Source: Rhodobacteraceae bacterium CG17_big_fil_post_rev_8_21_14_2_50_63_15
GTDB lineage: Bacteria > Pseudomonadota > Alphaproteobacteria > Rhodobacterales > Rhodobacteraceae
Direction of reading: 5' to 3'
DNA: 33,198 nt
Assembly (NCBI GenBank): GCA_002783205.1
Contig: PFEY01000083.1
Coordinates: 22,555-55,752, forward strand
Shown: positions 8,082 to 15,295 of the stretch, one piece after another
Layout: every line of letters starts with the position of its first letter
Position numbering within the stretch: the stretch's first letter is position 1
Position numbers and translations under genes: made by a program
The notes under the pieces: generated by a model
The model's input: the letters and a program-made list of their open reading frames with translations, nothing else
The model's database searches: none
Told to the model about the DNA's origin: nothing

Positions 8082-8381
8082 TGGCCTGACTTAGTGCTTA
8101 TGTTCCAGAGCCCAGCTATTCTTGCCCGTGTGGAGGCAAGTTGCCAAAAATGGTTGATTTGAACTGACTTCGTCAAACCATGAAACAGGGTGCAGCGATC
8201 TTACTGGACAAGAGAATATCATCGAACGGCCGGCGTTCCGATTTTTTGCATGTCGCACGCACGGAACGCACAGCTCCGGATACAGCGATAGGTGCAGAAT
8301 ACGATAAACGAACGATTAACTAGGGATTAACTGCATTGCGGCAACCTATCGAGGTTTTGAAAAACTGGCCTGAGGATCACC
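8082..8381. other. Non-coding stretch with a direct repeat
   Basis: No convincing gene is seen on either strand, and the base composition is more AT-rich than the neighbours. GATTAACT occurs twice as a direct repeat, at 8314-8321 and 8325-8332, 11 bases (about one helical turn) apart and some 50-70 bases ahead of the methyltransferase reading frame. This arrangement could be a regulator site for the methyltransferase/AlkB pair. No clear sigma-70 promoter could be fixed. Confidence 0.35.
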
Positions 8382-8444
8382 ATTTACGAATTTCGCGGCG
8401 CAACGCTTCAAGAGGCCATTCACCAGGCGCTCCGATATCCGGCG

Positions 8445-9062
8445 TTGTCGACAAAGAAGCTGGCCAAGGTGGCGGCGAAATTCGACTTCACCGCCCGCAT
8501 GCGCATGGGAAGCGTTCTGTTTGTAGGTGAAGGCAATCTGAGCTTTGCTCTGACGATGTCGCGCAAGCCGCGCGCTCCAACCTACTCGATCCTCGCGACA
8601 GTGTACGAGGCAGAGGAAGATCTGACGGACACCGCCTACGACAATGCGCGCCAGCTTCTGAAGCTAGGATGCAGCATCAAGACCCGCGTGGACGCGACAC
8701 GGCTGACTGATGCCATAGGGAAACGCCAGTTCCGAACGATCATCTTCCAGTTTCCAAACGTGGCCTCTCGTGATCCACGCTACGGACAAAACCCAAATCA
8801 TGTCTTGGTGACCCAGTTTCTCAAGAGCGCTCGGAACCACCTGAAACCGGGCGGCCTGGTCGTCATCTCGACAGTGGACAGCCCGTTTTACGAGGGCGCG
8901 TTCAAGATGGACGAGGCGGCGCGGAAGGCCGGGTTTGCGGCTCCGGCGATCTTCAGTTTCGACCCCGAAGACTACCCGGGATATACCCACCAGAACACGG
9001 ACAACGAGGAGTCTGCCACCGATGGCCACACCGCCTTCGCAACCTTCGTTTTTTCCGGATGA
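8445..9062 (+). CDS. BMT5-like (DUF2431) Rossmann-fold methyltransferase, 205 aa
   Basis: Related to yeast Bmt5, a SAM-dependent enzyme that methylates N3 of a uridine in 25S rRNA; the bacterial relatives have unknown substrates. Seen: VLFVGEGNLSFALTMSRK (SAM-binding motif I with the family's GEGN-SF signature), YEAEEDLTDTAYDNARQLL, the FQFPNVASRD block matching the family's F-FPH region, then NHVLVTQFLKSARNHLKPGG and VVISTVDSPFYE. The frame is given from a TTG at 8445, the first usual start codon, but it stays open back to 8361 and the added residues (TIYEFRGATLQEAIHQ) look coding. A GAGG at 8372-8375 sits 6 bases before an ATT at 8382, so the real start may be non-standard or mutated. The 3' end overlaps the AlkB gene by 41 bases. 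Confidence 0.75.
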   Translation: MSTKKLAKVAAKFDFTARMRMGSVLFVGEGNLSFALTMSRKPRAPTYSILATVYEAEEDLTDTAYDNARQLLKLGCSIKTRVDATRLTDAIGKRQFRTIIFQFPNVASRDPRYGQNPNHVLVTQFLKSARNHLKPGGLVVISTVDSPFYEGAFKMDEAARKAGFAAPAIFSFDPEDYPGYTHQNTDNEESATDGHTAFATFVFSG

Positions 9063-9717
9063 GTGGCCGGACGGGCTGACCTATCTGGCAAATTTCATCC
9101 ACGAGGATGAGGCCAAAAGGCTCGTCCGTGAGATCGACGCAGCCCCCTGGCGTCGCGATCTGAAGCGGCGGGTGCAGCATTACGGCTATCGTTACGACTA
9201 CAAAGCACGGCAAGCCCGGCGGGAAGACTATCTTGGGTCCCTGCCTGACCTGTTTCAGCACCTGGCGGAACGGTTGACCTCTGAAGGCCAATTTCAAGCC
9301 GTTCCGGATCAGGTCATCATCAATGAGTATCAGCCAGGACAGGGCATCTCTGCCCATATCGACTGCCTACCCTGCTTTGGGGAGACGATAGCATCCCTGA
9401 GCTTGCTCTCGGCATGCGTGATGCGGTTTGCCTCGCAGAAGTCTGCCCGGAAAATGGATCTTCTGCTCCAGCCCGACAGCCTTTTGGTTATGGCTGGTGA
9501 AGCCCGCCATGAGTGGACCCATGCTATTGCGGCCAGAAAGACGGATATTGTCGAAGGCCAGAAAGACGGATATTGTCGAAGGCCAGAAGTCCCAACGAAC
9601 GCGACGCATTTCGCTGACATTTCGGCAGATGAAATTCGAGAACTGAGTTTCGCCGTTTCGAACATGACGAACCGAAGAAAACGCGACGCAGCACGATATT
9701 GCGCGATCAAAACATGA
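9022..9717 (+). CDS. AlkB-family 2-oxoglutarate dioxygenase with a frame-shifted C-terminus
   Basis: AlkB-family enzymes remove methyl groups from bases in DNA or RNA using Fe(II) and 2-oxoglutarate. Seen: YLANFIHEDEAKRLV near the start, VQHYGYRYDY at about 51-60, the NEYQPGQGISAHID block with iron ligands His112 and Asp114, and EARHEWTHAIAARKTD with the third ligand, probably His167. After residue 180 the present frame runs into unrelated sequence (DGYCRRPEVPTNATHF...). A 25-bp tandem duplication at 9531-9580 causes this. Removing one copy restores VEGQKSQRTRRISLTFRQMK and a stop at 9646, with the family's R-x5-R 2-oxoglutarate-binding motif. The current product (231 aa) is therefore probably inactive unless the repeat contracts. 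The ATG at 9022 overlaps the methyltransferase gene by 41 bases. Confidence 0.85.
   Translation: MATPPSQPSFFPDEWPDGLTYLANFIHEDEAKRLVREIDAAPWRRDLKRRVQHYGYRYDYKARQARREDYLGSLPDLFQHLAERLTSEGQFQAVPDQVIINEYQPGQGISAHIDCLPCFGETIASLSLLSACVMRFASQKSARKMDLLLQPDSLLVMAGEARHEWTHAIAARKTDIVEGQKDGYCRRPEVPTNATHFADISADEIRELSFAVSNMTNRRKRDAARYCAIKT
9531..9588. repeat. Perfect 25-bp tandem duplication inside the AlkB gene
   Basis: Positions 9531-9555 and 9556-9580 are identical, and both begin with GGCCAGAA; the same 8 bases appear a third time at 9581-9588. The 25-bp length shifts the frame by one. Before duplication the gene would have had GGCCAGAA twice, 25 bases apart, which is the geometry for replication slippage and also for its reversal. 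It may equally be a fixed inactivating mutation or, less likely, an assembly error. Confidence 0.95.
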
Positions 9718-10213
9718 ACATGTGCTGCACACTTATCCACCCAAACCATTGAAATATATGTTTAATCCCCACCATCCATCATCGGGGCAACGGCTAGTCT
9801 ATGTGATTGATTTTCCGTCATTTCCTAAGCATTTTTTCACAGTGACAACGGCGGATCTGGCGGACGCTGACCTCCGGCGCAGGATCGCTGGGCTTGCTCC
9901 TCGGGGGGCCCTGTCACACACGCGGCCCCACGTAAAGGCGGCTCATGCGAGAGAGAGCGTGTTGCGGCGCGGCGAGGCCCATCCCGGGGCTGCCGATCCG
10001 AGACTGCGGTCGATCACGGGGCAACGCCGGGATGTGCGTTCGGCGCGCGCCTGCTGAGCTATGGCGGTTTCGTTGATCTTGACATAGCCGATAACGGCGC
10101 AGGAGGCAAACCGCCGTGCTGTCGCCCTGATGGGGAACGATATCTTCACGCAGGCCACCTCTGCGTGCTATACAAAATTGTTGCATTTCAGCGGGCTTTA
10201 ACTTGGAGGACGC
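9718..10213. other. Stretch of about 500 bases without a recognisable gene
   Basis: Short open frames exist on both strands (for example 9722-10057 plus and 9943-10158 minus), but none shows a known domain, a good ribosome binding site or codon use like the neighbours. The left part (9718-9850) is AT-rich and lies just past the AlkB gene. It marks the right edge of the accessory block. The right end holds the promoter of the SH3b gene. Confidence 0.4.
10145..10174 (+). promoter_or_regulatory. Candidate sigma-70 promoter of the SH3b gene
   Basis: TTCACG (10145-10150) and TATACA (10169-10174) are separated by 18 bases, and TGC precedes the -10 element. Transcription would begin near 10181, about 33 bases before the ATG, which has GGAGG in front of it. 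It was judged by eye only. Confidence 0.4.
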
Positions 10214-11080
10214 ATGAGTATTGAATTCTGGAAGCGTGCGGGCAGGACTTTTTTCGCCGCCGCACTCGCGGGCCATCTGGTGCTGGCGCTCGCCATACCG
10301 GCGGATGCGCAGGGACGCGCCGCGCCGGTGACTGGTCCCGATGTTACAACCATCGGTGGCATCTCCCCCGGTGCCCGCGTGAATGTCCGCAGCGGCCCCT
10401 CCAGCCTGTTCGCCCCGGTCGGCACGCTCAGCTATGGCACAAGGGTGCGCATGGGGGTCTGTCTTGGCAGCGGAACCGGACGCTGGTGCCAGATCGAGGC
10501 CTATGACAGCAACGTCAAGGGCTTTGTCTCGGCCCGGTTTCTCGTCCGGGGCGGCGAGACCTCGCAGGGTGGCGGCGACGCGCTCGATGGCGGGCCAGAT
10601 TATTGGGCGGTGCGTGGTCTGCCTGCGGGGGACCGGCTCAACGTCCGACGCGACCCTGCGGCGAACTCACCTGCCCTCGCCACGCTCAGCGAGGGTGAGG
10701 TCGTGCAGAATCTGGGCTGCCGGATGACTGGCAATGCGCGCTGGTGCCGGATCCGTTCGATCACGGGCATCAACGTGACCGGTTGGGTTGCCGGACGCTA
10801 CCTGCGCGAATCGGCGGCGCCCGGCCGACCGCCGAGTGGCGGCTCTGGCGCAAGCGAGCCCGAATTCTACGTCGTCGGCGGTCTTCCGGCGGGTCAGAAA
10901 CTGGGCCTCAGAGCCAAGCCTTCGGGCGATGCCTCGGTGATTGCCGAGCTTGGCTCGGGGACGCGGCTTGAGAATCTTGGCTGCGAGCAGCGCGGCCAGA
11001 CGCTCTGGTGCCGGGTGCGCACAATCGGCAGCATCTCGGCCACCGGCTGGGTCAACGGGCGATATCTCCGCGATGGCTGA
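10214..11080 (+). CDS. Exported triple SH3b-domain protein, 288 aa
   Basis: This is a secreted or periplasmic protein made of bacterial SH3 (SH3_3) repeats, which in other proteins bind peptidoglycan or peptides. Seen: an N-terminal signal peptide (basic start, hydrophobic core LVLALAIP, AxA-type site after ADA at about residue 33). Three SH3b copies follow at about 45-112, 130-197 and 215-287, each opening with a G-LPAG-x-LNVR-like or GARVNVRSG segment and closing with a G-W/F-V-(A/N)-(G/A)-R-(Y/F)-L segment. Each copy also contains a Cys pair with Trp before the second Cys (VCLGSGTGRWC, GCRMTGNARWC, GCEQRGQTLWC), so one disulfide per domain is likely. Linkers are Gly/Pro/Ser-rich. GGAGGACGC precedes the ATG. 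The partner is unknown. Confidence 0.85.
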   Translation: MSIEFWKRAGRTFFAAALAGHLVLALAIPADAQGRAAPVTGPDVTTIGGISPGARVNVRSGPSSLFAPVGTLSYGTRVRMGVCLGSGTGRWCQIEAYDSNVKGFVSARFLVRGGETSQGGGDALDGGPDYWAVRGLPAGDRLNVRRDPAANSPALATLSEGEVVQNLGCRMTGNARWCRIRSITGINVTGWVAGRYLRESAAPGRPPSGGSGASEPEFYVVGGLPAGQKLGLRAKPSGDASVIAELGSGTRLENLGCEQRGQTLWCRVRTIGSISATGWVNGRYLRDG

Positions 11081-11098
11081 TGCGCCGGGCCGAGCCTG

Positions 11099-11123
11099 AG
11101 GCTGAGCCTGAATCGCTCAGCCT
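11099..11123. terminator. Hairpin between the convergent SH3b and hyfI genes
   Basis: AGGCTGAGC (11099-11107) and GCTCAGCCT (11115-11123) form a perfect 9-bp stem with a 7-base loop. It overlaps the last bases and the stop codon of hyfI. There is no T-run on either side, so it may be a weak terminator or a 3' end stabiliser shared by the two convergent transcripts. Confidence 0.4.
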
Positions 11124-11650
11124 GATCTGACCGCCGTATCCATCTGTTCGAGAAGCGCAAGCAGCCCCTTGAGCAGCGCCGTCGGATCGGGCGGACATCC
11201 GGGAATGTGCAGATCGACCGGCACAATCGCCGCCACGCCGCCGGCGACGGCATAGCTTGCGGCGAAGCAGCCGCCATCCTTGGCGCAATCGCCGATCGCG
11301 ATCACCCATTTCGGTTCCGGCATGGCATCATAGGTGCGGCGCAGGGCCTCGGCCATGTTGTGCGTCACCGGACCGGTAACGGTCAGCACGTCGGCATGGC
11401 GGGGCGATGCGACAAAGTGCAAACCGAAGCGTTCGAGATCATAGAACGGGTTGGACAGCGCCTGAAGTTCAAGTTCGCAGCCGTTGCAGGATCCGGCATC
11501 GACATGGCGGATCGACAGGCTCCGGCCCAGTTTTGCCCGCACGACGCCGGCGAGGGTCTCAGCCAGTTCGTGCCGTGACGCGGCCTCGGGCTGCGGCGCG
11601 CTTTCGGTCAGCGGGCGGCGGACCAGGCCTTGGATAAGAAACCGTCGCAT
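11117..11650 (-). CDS. hyfI: Hydrogenase-4 component I-like / NuoB-like [4Fe-4S] subunit, 177 aa
   Basis: Small electron-transfer subunit of a membrane hydrogenase-like or complex I-like module; homologous to HycG/HyfI and NuoB, facing the cytoplasm. Seen: DAGSCNGCELELQALSNP with Cys55 and Cys58, GDCAKDGGCF with Cys122, and IPGCPPDP with Cys152. These are the four ligands of the proximal (N2-type) cluster, so the cluster is likely present. It is the last gene of the operon, 11 bases after hyfG. Because the large subunit lacks NiFe ligands, the electron donor or acceptor at this end is not the usual one. The name reflects homology, not demonstrated hydrogenase function. Confidence 0.85.
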   Translation of the reverse strand: MRRFLIQGLVRRPLTESAPQPEAASRHELAETLAGVVRAKLGRSLSIRHVDAGSCNGCELELQALSNPFYDLERFGLHFVASPRHADVLTVTGPVTHNMAEALRRTYDAMPEPKWVIAIGDCAKDGGCFAASYAVAGGVAAIVPVDLHIPGCPPDPTALLKGLLALLEQMDTAVRSG

Positions 11651-11661
11651 GGTGCCCCCGT

Positions 11662-13179
11662 CTAGAGATCGTGCCCGGAATACGAGCAGTTGAAGGATTT
11701 GTTGCAGAGTGGGAAATCAGCGATGATGTTGCCCTCGATCGCCGCCTCAAGAAGCGGCCACTGGAACCACGAAGGATCGCGCATATGGCAGCGCCTGATC
11801 CGGCCCTCGGCGTCAAGGGCGAGCCAGCAGAGAACATCGCCGCGGAACCCCTCGACAAGGCCGAGCCCCTCACGGGGGGCACCGGGAAAGCCTGGATCGG
11901 CAAACACCGGCCCCTGCGACAGAGCATTCAGCATCTGGGTGATCAGGGAACAGCATTGTTCGACCTCGCGAATGCGGAGCCAGATGCGGGCGTTCACGTC
12001 ACCCTCCACACGCACCGGAACATCAAGGCGCAGCATGTCGTAGGGCGCATAGCGAAGGTCGCGGCGGGTGTCGAAGTTGCGCCCCGATGCCCGTCCGACA
12101 TAGCCTCCCGCGCCGAAAGCCTGCACGAGGTCGGCACTGACGCGGCCGGTGCTGACGGTCCGGTCGAGGATCGAGGCGGTGGCGTCATAGAGATCGACGA
12201 TCGCCGGAAAGCGGTCACGTATCTCCTGGATCAGGCTCCGGATCGCTGCCTCGCCCTGGGCATCGAGATCCCCGCTCACCCCGCCCGGCACGATCCGGTC
12301 ACGCATGAAGCGATGCCCAAAGGCAGTCTTGGCCGCGCGCAGCACCGTCTCGCGCAGGATGCTCGTCTGTGCCAGCATCATCGCAAAGGCGGCATCGTTG
12401 CAGATTCCGCCAATGTCACCGAGGTGATTGGCGAGCCGTTCAAGTTCTGCCATCAGCCCGCGCAAGCCGAAGGCGCGCTCCGGGACCGTGAGCGAAAGTG
12501 CTGCCTCGGCCGCCTGTGCAAAAGCCCAGGCGTAGGCCACCGTGCTGTCGCCCGATATGCGCCCGGCAATTTCGGCCCCGCGGGCCAGTTCCGCACCCGC
12601 CATCAGCCCATCAATCCCCTTGTGGACATAGCCAAGACGCTCTTCCAGCCTGACCACGGTCTCACCCTGGGCGGTAAATCGGAAATGCCCCGGTTCGATG
12701 ATCCCGGCATGAACCGGACCGACCGGAACCACGTGCAGGCTCTCGCCCTGCACAGGCAGGAAGGGATAGGGTGGCCGATCCGAAGGCACAGCAGCAGCGT
12801 CCCCGAGCGGATGGGCGATGCCCCAGCGGCCATGATCGAGCCAGGGACGGGTATCAATGGCCCCACGCGGCGTCAGGCCGTAAAGATCGGTCATCGCACG
12901 CTCCAGCCGTTGCGCGGCGGCGTGATGCGCGCCGACCGACGGAAAACCACCGCCATGCGCCTCGATTCGCACCACCGCGACGCGGTGTGCGGGAGCGTCG
13001 AGAAGCGCCATCAGGGCAGCCCCCCCTGCCTCGGCCCAGAGACTGAGGAGGGTCACGCGACCCGCCGCCAAAGCGCTCGTCAGGCCGATCCAGCGCGTCG
13101 CATCGACCGTTGTCGTGGCAATCGGTGCCGAGCGGAAATGCCGCGATCGTGTCCAGGCAAGGTCAGAAAGATCTGTCAT
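11662..13179 (-). CDS. hyfG: HyfG/HycE-like large subunit lacking NiFe ligands, 505 aa
   Basis: Fusion of a NuoC-like N-terminal part (about 1-125) and a NuoD/hydrogenase large-subunit part (about 145-505), as in HycE/HyfG. Seen: VPVGPVHAGIIEPGHFRF, EERLGYVHKGIDGLM, ERLANHLGDIGGICND and IVPGGV are family blocks. In true NiFe enzymes the first ligand motif is R-x-C-G-x-C; here it reads RISGDST (Ser209, Ser212). The C-terminal DPC-x2-C motif is replaced by DFPLCNKSFNCSYSGHDL, which has two cysteines in different spacing. A NiFe centre is therefore unlikely, and the protein fits the Ehr group of hydrogenase-related complexes. It lies 6 bases after hyfF and 11 before hyfI. Confidence 0.85.
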   Translation of the reverse strand: MTDLSDLAWTRSRHFRSAPIATTTVDATRWIGLTSALAAGRVTLLSLWAEAGGAALMALLDAPAHRVAVVRIEAHGGGFPSVGAHHAAAQRLERAMTDLYGLTPRGAIDTRPWLDHGRWGIAHPLGDAAAVPSDRPPYPFLPVQGESLHVVPVGPVHAGIIEPGHFRFTAQGETVVRLEERLGYVHKGIDGLMAGAELARGAEIAGRISGDSTVAYAWAFAQAAEAALSLTVPERAFGLRGLMAELERLANHLGDIGGICNDAAFAMMLAQTSILRETVLRAAKTAFGHRFMRDRIVPGGVSGDLDAQGEAAIRSLIQEIRDRFPAIVDLYDATASILDRTVSTGRVSADLVQAFGAGGYVGRASGRNFDTRRDLRYAPYDMLRLDVPVRVEGDVNARIWLRIREVEQCCSLITQMLNALSQGPVFADPGFPGAPREGLGLVEGFRGDVLCWLALDAEGRIRRCHMRDPSWFQWPLLEAAIEGNIIADFPLCNKSFNCSYSGHDL

Positions 13180-13185
13180 GCGCCC

Positions 13186-14631
13186 TCATCCCAGGATTGC
13201 CGCGACGGTCTGGAACCACTCCACCATCGGTGTCGGCATGGCCAGGCCAATCAGATAAACCAGCGCGAGATGCAGCCAGAGCGGCACCAGCGAGCCGGTC
13301 ATCGGGTGATCCTCGCCAGTGGGCGTGCCAAAGGCTATTCCGGTCAACCTCAGAAGAAGCGCCCCGAAGGCCAGCAGCAAGCCGAAAACAAGGATCAGCG
13401 CAAGCACCGGCATCCGCGAAAAACTGGTGGTGACAACAAGAAACTCACTCATGAACACGCCAGAGGGCGGCATCCCCGCGATTGACAGCACCGCCAGCAC
13501 CAGCCCCCAGCCAAGCGCCGGGTGGCTTTGGGTAAGTCCGGTAATCCGGTCGAGTTTCTGCGTGCCCTTGATCTGCGTTACGTTGCCCACGGCAAAGAAG
13601 ATGGCGGATTTGGTGAGGCTGTGCATGACCATGTGCAAAAGCCCCGCGAAGTTGGCAAGCGGCCCGCCCATTCCGAAGGCGAACACGATGATACCCATGT
13701 GTTCAATCGAGGAATAGGCAAAGAGGCGTTTGATGTCACGGCGGCGATAGAGCATGGACGCGGCAAAAACGAGCGACAGAAGCCCCAGACCGATCATCAG
13801 CGGCCCCGGCGCCAAGGCGGCGGCGTTTGCGGCGATCAGCAGCTTGAAGCGCAGGAGCGCATAGAGCGCCACGTTCAGCAACAGCCCCGAGAGCACCGCC
13901 GAAATCGGTGTTGGCCCCTCGGCATGGGCATCAGGTAGCCAGGCGTGAAACGGCGCAAGCCCGACCTTGGTGCCATAGCCCACCAGCAGGAACACGAAGG
14001 CCACGTTCAGCATCGCCGGATCGAAGCGGTCGGCGGCACCGATGAGGTTGGTCCAGACCATCGCGGGCATCCCTTCGCCCAGAACCGGCTGCGCGGCGAC
14101 ATAGACCAAAATCGTCCCGAAGAGCGCCAGCGCGATGCCGACCGAGCCGAGGATGAAGTATTTCCACGCCGCCTCGAGCGCCTCGTGTGTGCGGTAGAGG
14201 CCGACCATCAAGACCGTGGTCAACGTGGCCAGTTCGATCGCCACCCACATCAGGCCGATATTGTTCGATACCAGAGCCAGATTCATGCCGAACATCATGA
14301 GCTGATACATGGCGTGATAGAAGCGCAGGTTGGCGGGCGTCACCCGGCCAGTCTCGATCTCATGGCCGATATAGCTGGCCGAGAAGAAGGCCGCGGTGAA
14401 GCCCACGAAGGTGTTGAGCACGATAAAGACGATGTTGAGGTCGTCCACATGCAGGTAAATTCCGGCCTCCGGTCGCTCAAGCACCAGAAGCGAAGCGGCC
14501 GAGAGAAGGGTCAGAAAGGAGGTGGCGACGTTGATCCAGGCGCTTGTCCGGTAGTCGGGGAGCAGCGCCAGCAGGAACGCCGCGCTGACCGGCAGGAGCA
14601 GAACCGCAAAGAGCGCGTTTGCGCCGATCAT
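13186..14631 (-). CDS. hyfF: Hydrogenase-4 subunit F-like proton-translocating antiporter subunit, 481 aa
   Basis: This is an Mrp/NuoL-M-N-type membrane protein that would form part of the ion-pumping arm. Seen: about 13-14 hydrophobic helices, the conserved Glu in MWVAIELATLTTVLMVGL (helix 5 region), PFHAWLPDAHAEGPTPISA, which is the antiporter hallmark around the Lys helix, YSSIEHMGIIVFAFGMGG, and the TKSAIFFAVGN segment. Length is that of HyfF. Its ATG overlaps the hyfE stop by ATGA. Confidence 0.9.
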   Translation of the reverse strand: MIGANALFAVLLLPVSAAFLLALLPDYRTSAWINVATSFLTLLSAASLLVLERPEAGIYLHVDDLNIVFIVLNTFVGFTAAFFSASYIGHEIETGRVTPANLRFYHAMYQLMMFGMNLALVSNNIGLMWVAIELATLTTVLMVGLYRTHEALEAAWKYFILGSVGIALALFGTILVYVAAQPVLGEGMPAMVWTNLIGAADRFDPAMLNVAFVFLLVGYGTKVGLAPFHAWLPDAHAEGPTPISAVLSGLLLNVALYALLRFKLLIAANAAALAPGPLMIGLGLLSLVFAASMLYRRRDIKRLFAYSSIEHMGIIVFAFGMGGPLANFAGLLHMVMHSLTKSAIFFAVGNVTQIKGTQKLDRITGLTQSHPALGWGLVLAVLSIAGMPPSGVFMSEFLVVTTSFSRMPVLALILVFGLLLAFGALLLRLTGIAFGTPTGEDHPMTGSLVPLWLHLALVYLIGLAMPTPMVEWFQTVAAILG

Positions 14632-15293
14632 TGCCGCTCTCCCCGGAAATCGTCCAGCGCCTCAAGATCGACGGAATCGAACCGTTCGCGGATCCGGAAC
14701 AAAAAGACCCCGATCACGATCATCGCGATCAGAACCGAGAACGCGACGCTGATCTCGACCACCAGCGGCATCCCCTGCGCGCCGGCAGCAGCCAGGATCA
14801 GCCCGTTTTCCAAAGACATGAAGCCCACCACCTGTGTCACCGCAGTGCGCCGCGTGACCATCATCAGCATCCCCAAGAGGATCACCGACAACGCGAAGGC
14901 CAGATCCTCGCGCGCGATCGCATTTTCCGCAGATTGGGTCAGTTGCAGCATCAAGAGGATTGACAGGGCCACCAGCCCCATGCCGGCCAACATCGTCGGA
15001 ACGACGCCTGTCACGGTCTCTACCTCGCGGTCAATGCCGAGCCGCCTGACGATCCGATGCAGCGCCCAAGGGACGATGATCCCCTTGAACACCAACGCGA
15101 TGGCCGCTGAGGCATAGAGATGATGCGCCCCCTGGATATAGGCCTGCCAGGCCACGGCCAGAGAAAGCAATACCGCCTGTAGGGCAAACGTGTTCAAGAG
15201 CGCGTAGAGACGATCCTGATAGATCATCATGAAGCTGACCAGAACGAGACTTCCGGCCAGAAGATGCGCGATGTCGAAGGCGTAGCCCTGCAT
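14628..15293 (-). CDS. hyfE: Hydrogenase-4 component E-like membrane protein, 221 aa
   Basis: Membrane subunit with an N-terminal region unique to HyfE and a NuoK-like C-terminal region. Seen: six or seven hydrophobic helices. The stretch TQVVGFMSLENGLILAAA carries the buried Glu typical of NuoK/MrpC-like subunits, and the C-terminus is a charged cytoplasmic tail. The start is the ATG at 15293, 2 bases after the hyfC stop; the longer in-frame reading across hyfC is only an antisense-free extension without support. It overlaps hyfF by 4 bases. Confidence 0.88.
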   Translation of the reverse strand: MQGYAFDIAHLLAGSLVLVSFMMIYQDRLYALLNTFALQAVLLSLAVAWQAYIQGAHHLYASAAIALVFKGIIVPWALHRIVRRLGIDREVETVTGVVPTMLAGMGLVALSILLMLQLTQSAENAIAREDLAFALSVILLGMLMMVTRRTAVTQVVGFMSLENGLILAAAGAQGMPLVVEISVAFSVLIAMIVIGVFLFRIRERFDSVDLEALDDFRGERQ

Positions 15294-15295
15294 TG

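Noticed and set aside
9733-9740. TTATCCAC, resembling a DnaA box
   Set aside because: It is a single copy without other boxes or an AT-rich unwinding region of origin type, and no replication gene is nearby.
9943-10158. Minus-strand open frame of 71 codons in the gap before the SH3b gene
   Set aside because: No ribosome binding site, no recognisable domain, and shadow-like composition.
11671-13485. Plus-strand open frame of about 600 codons opposite hyfG
   Set aside because: It mirrors the hyfG frame in GC-rich DNA; the hyfG product has clear family blocks and this one has none.
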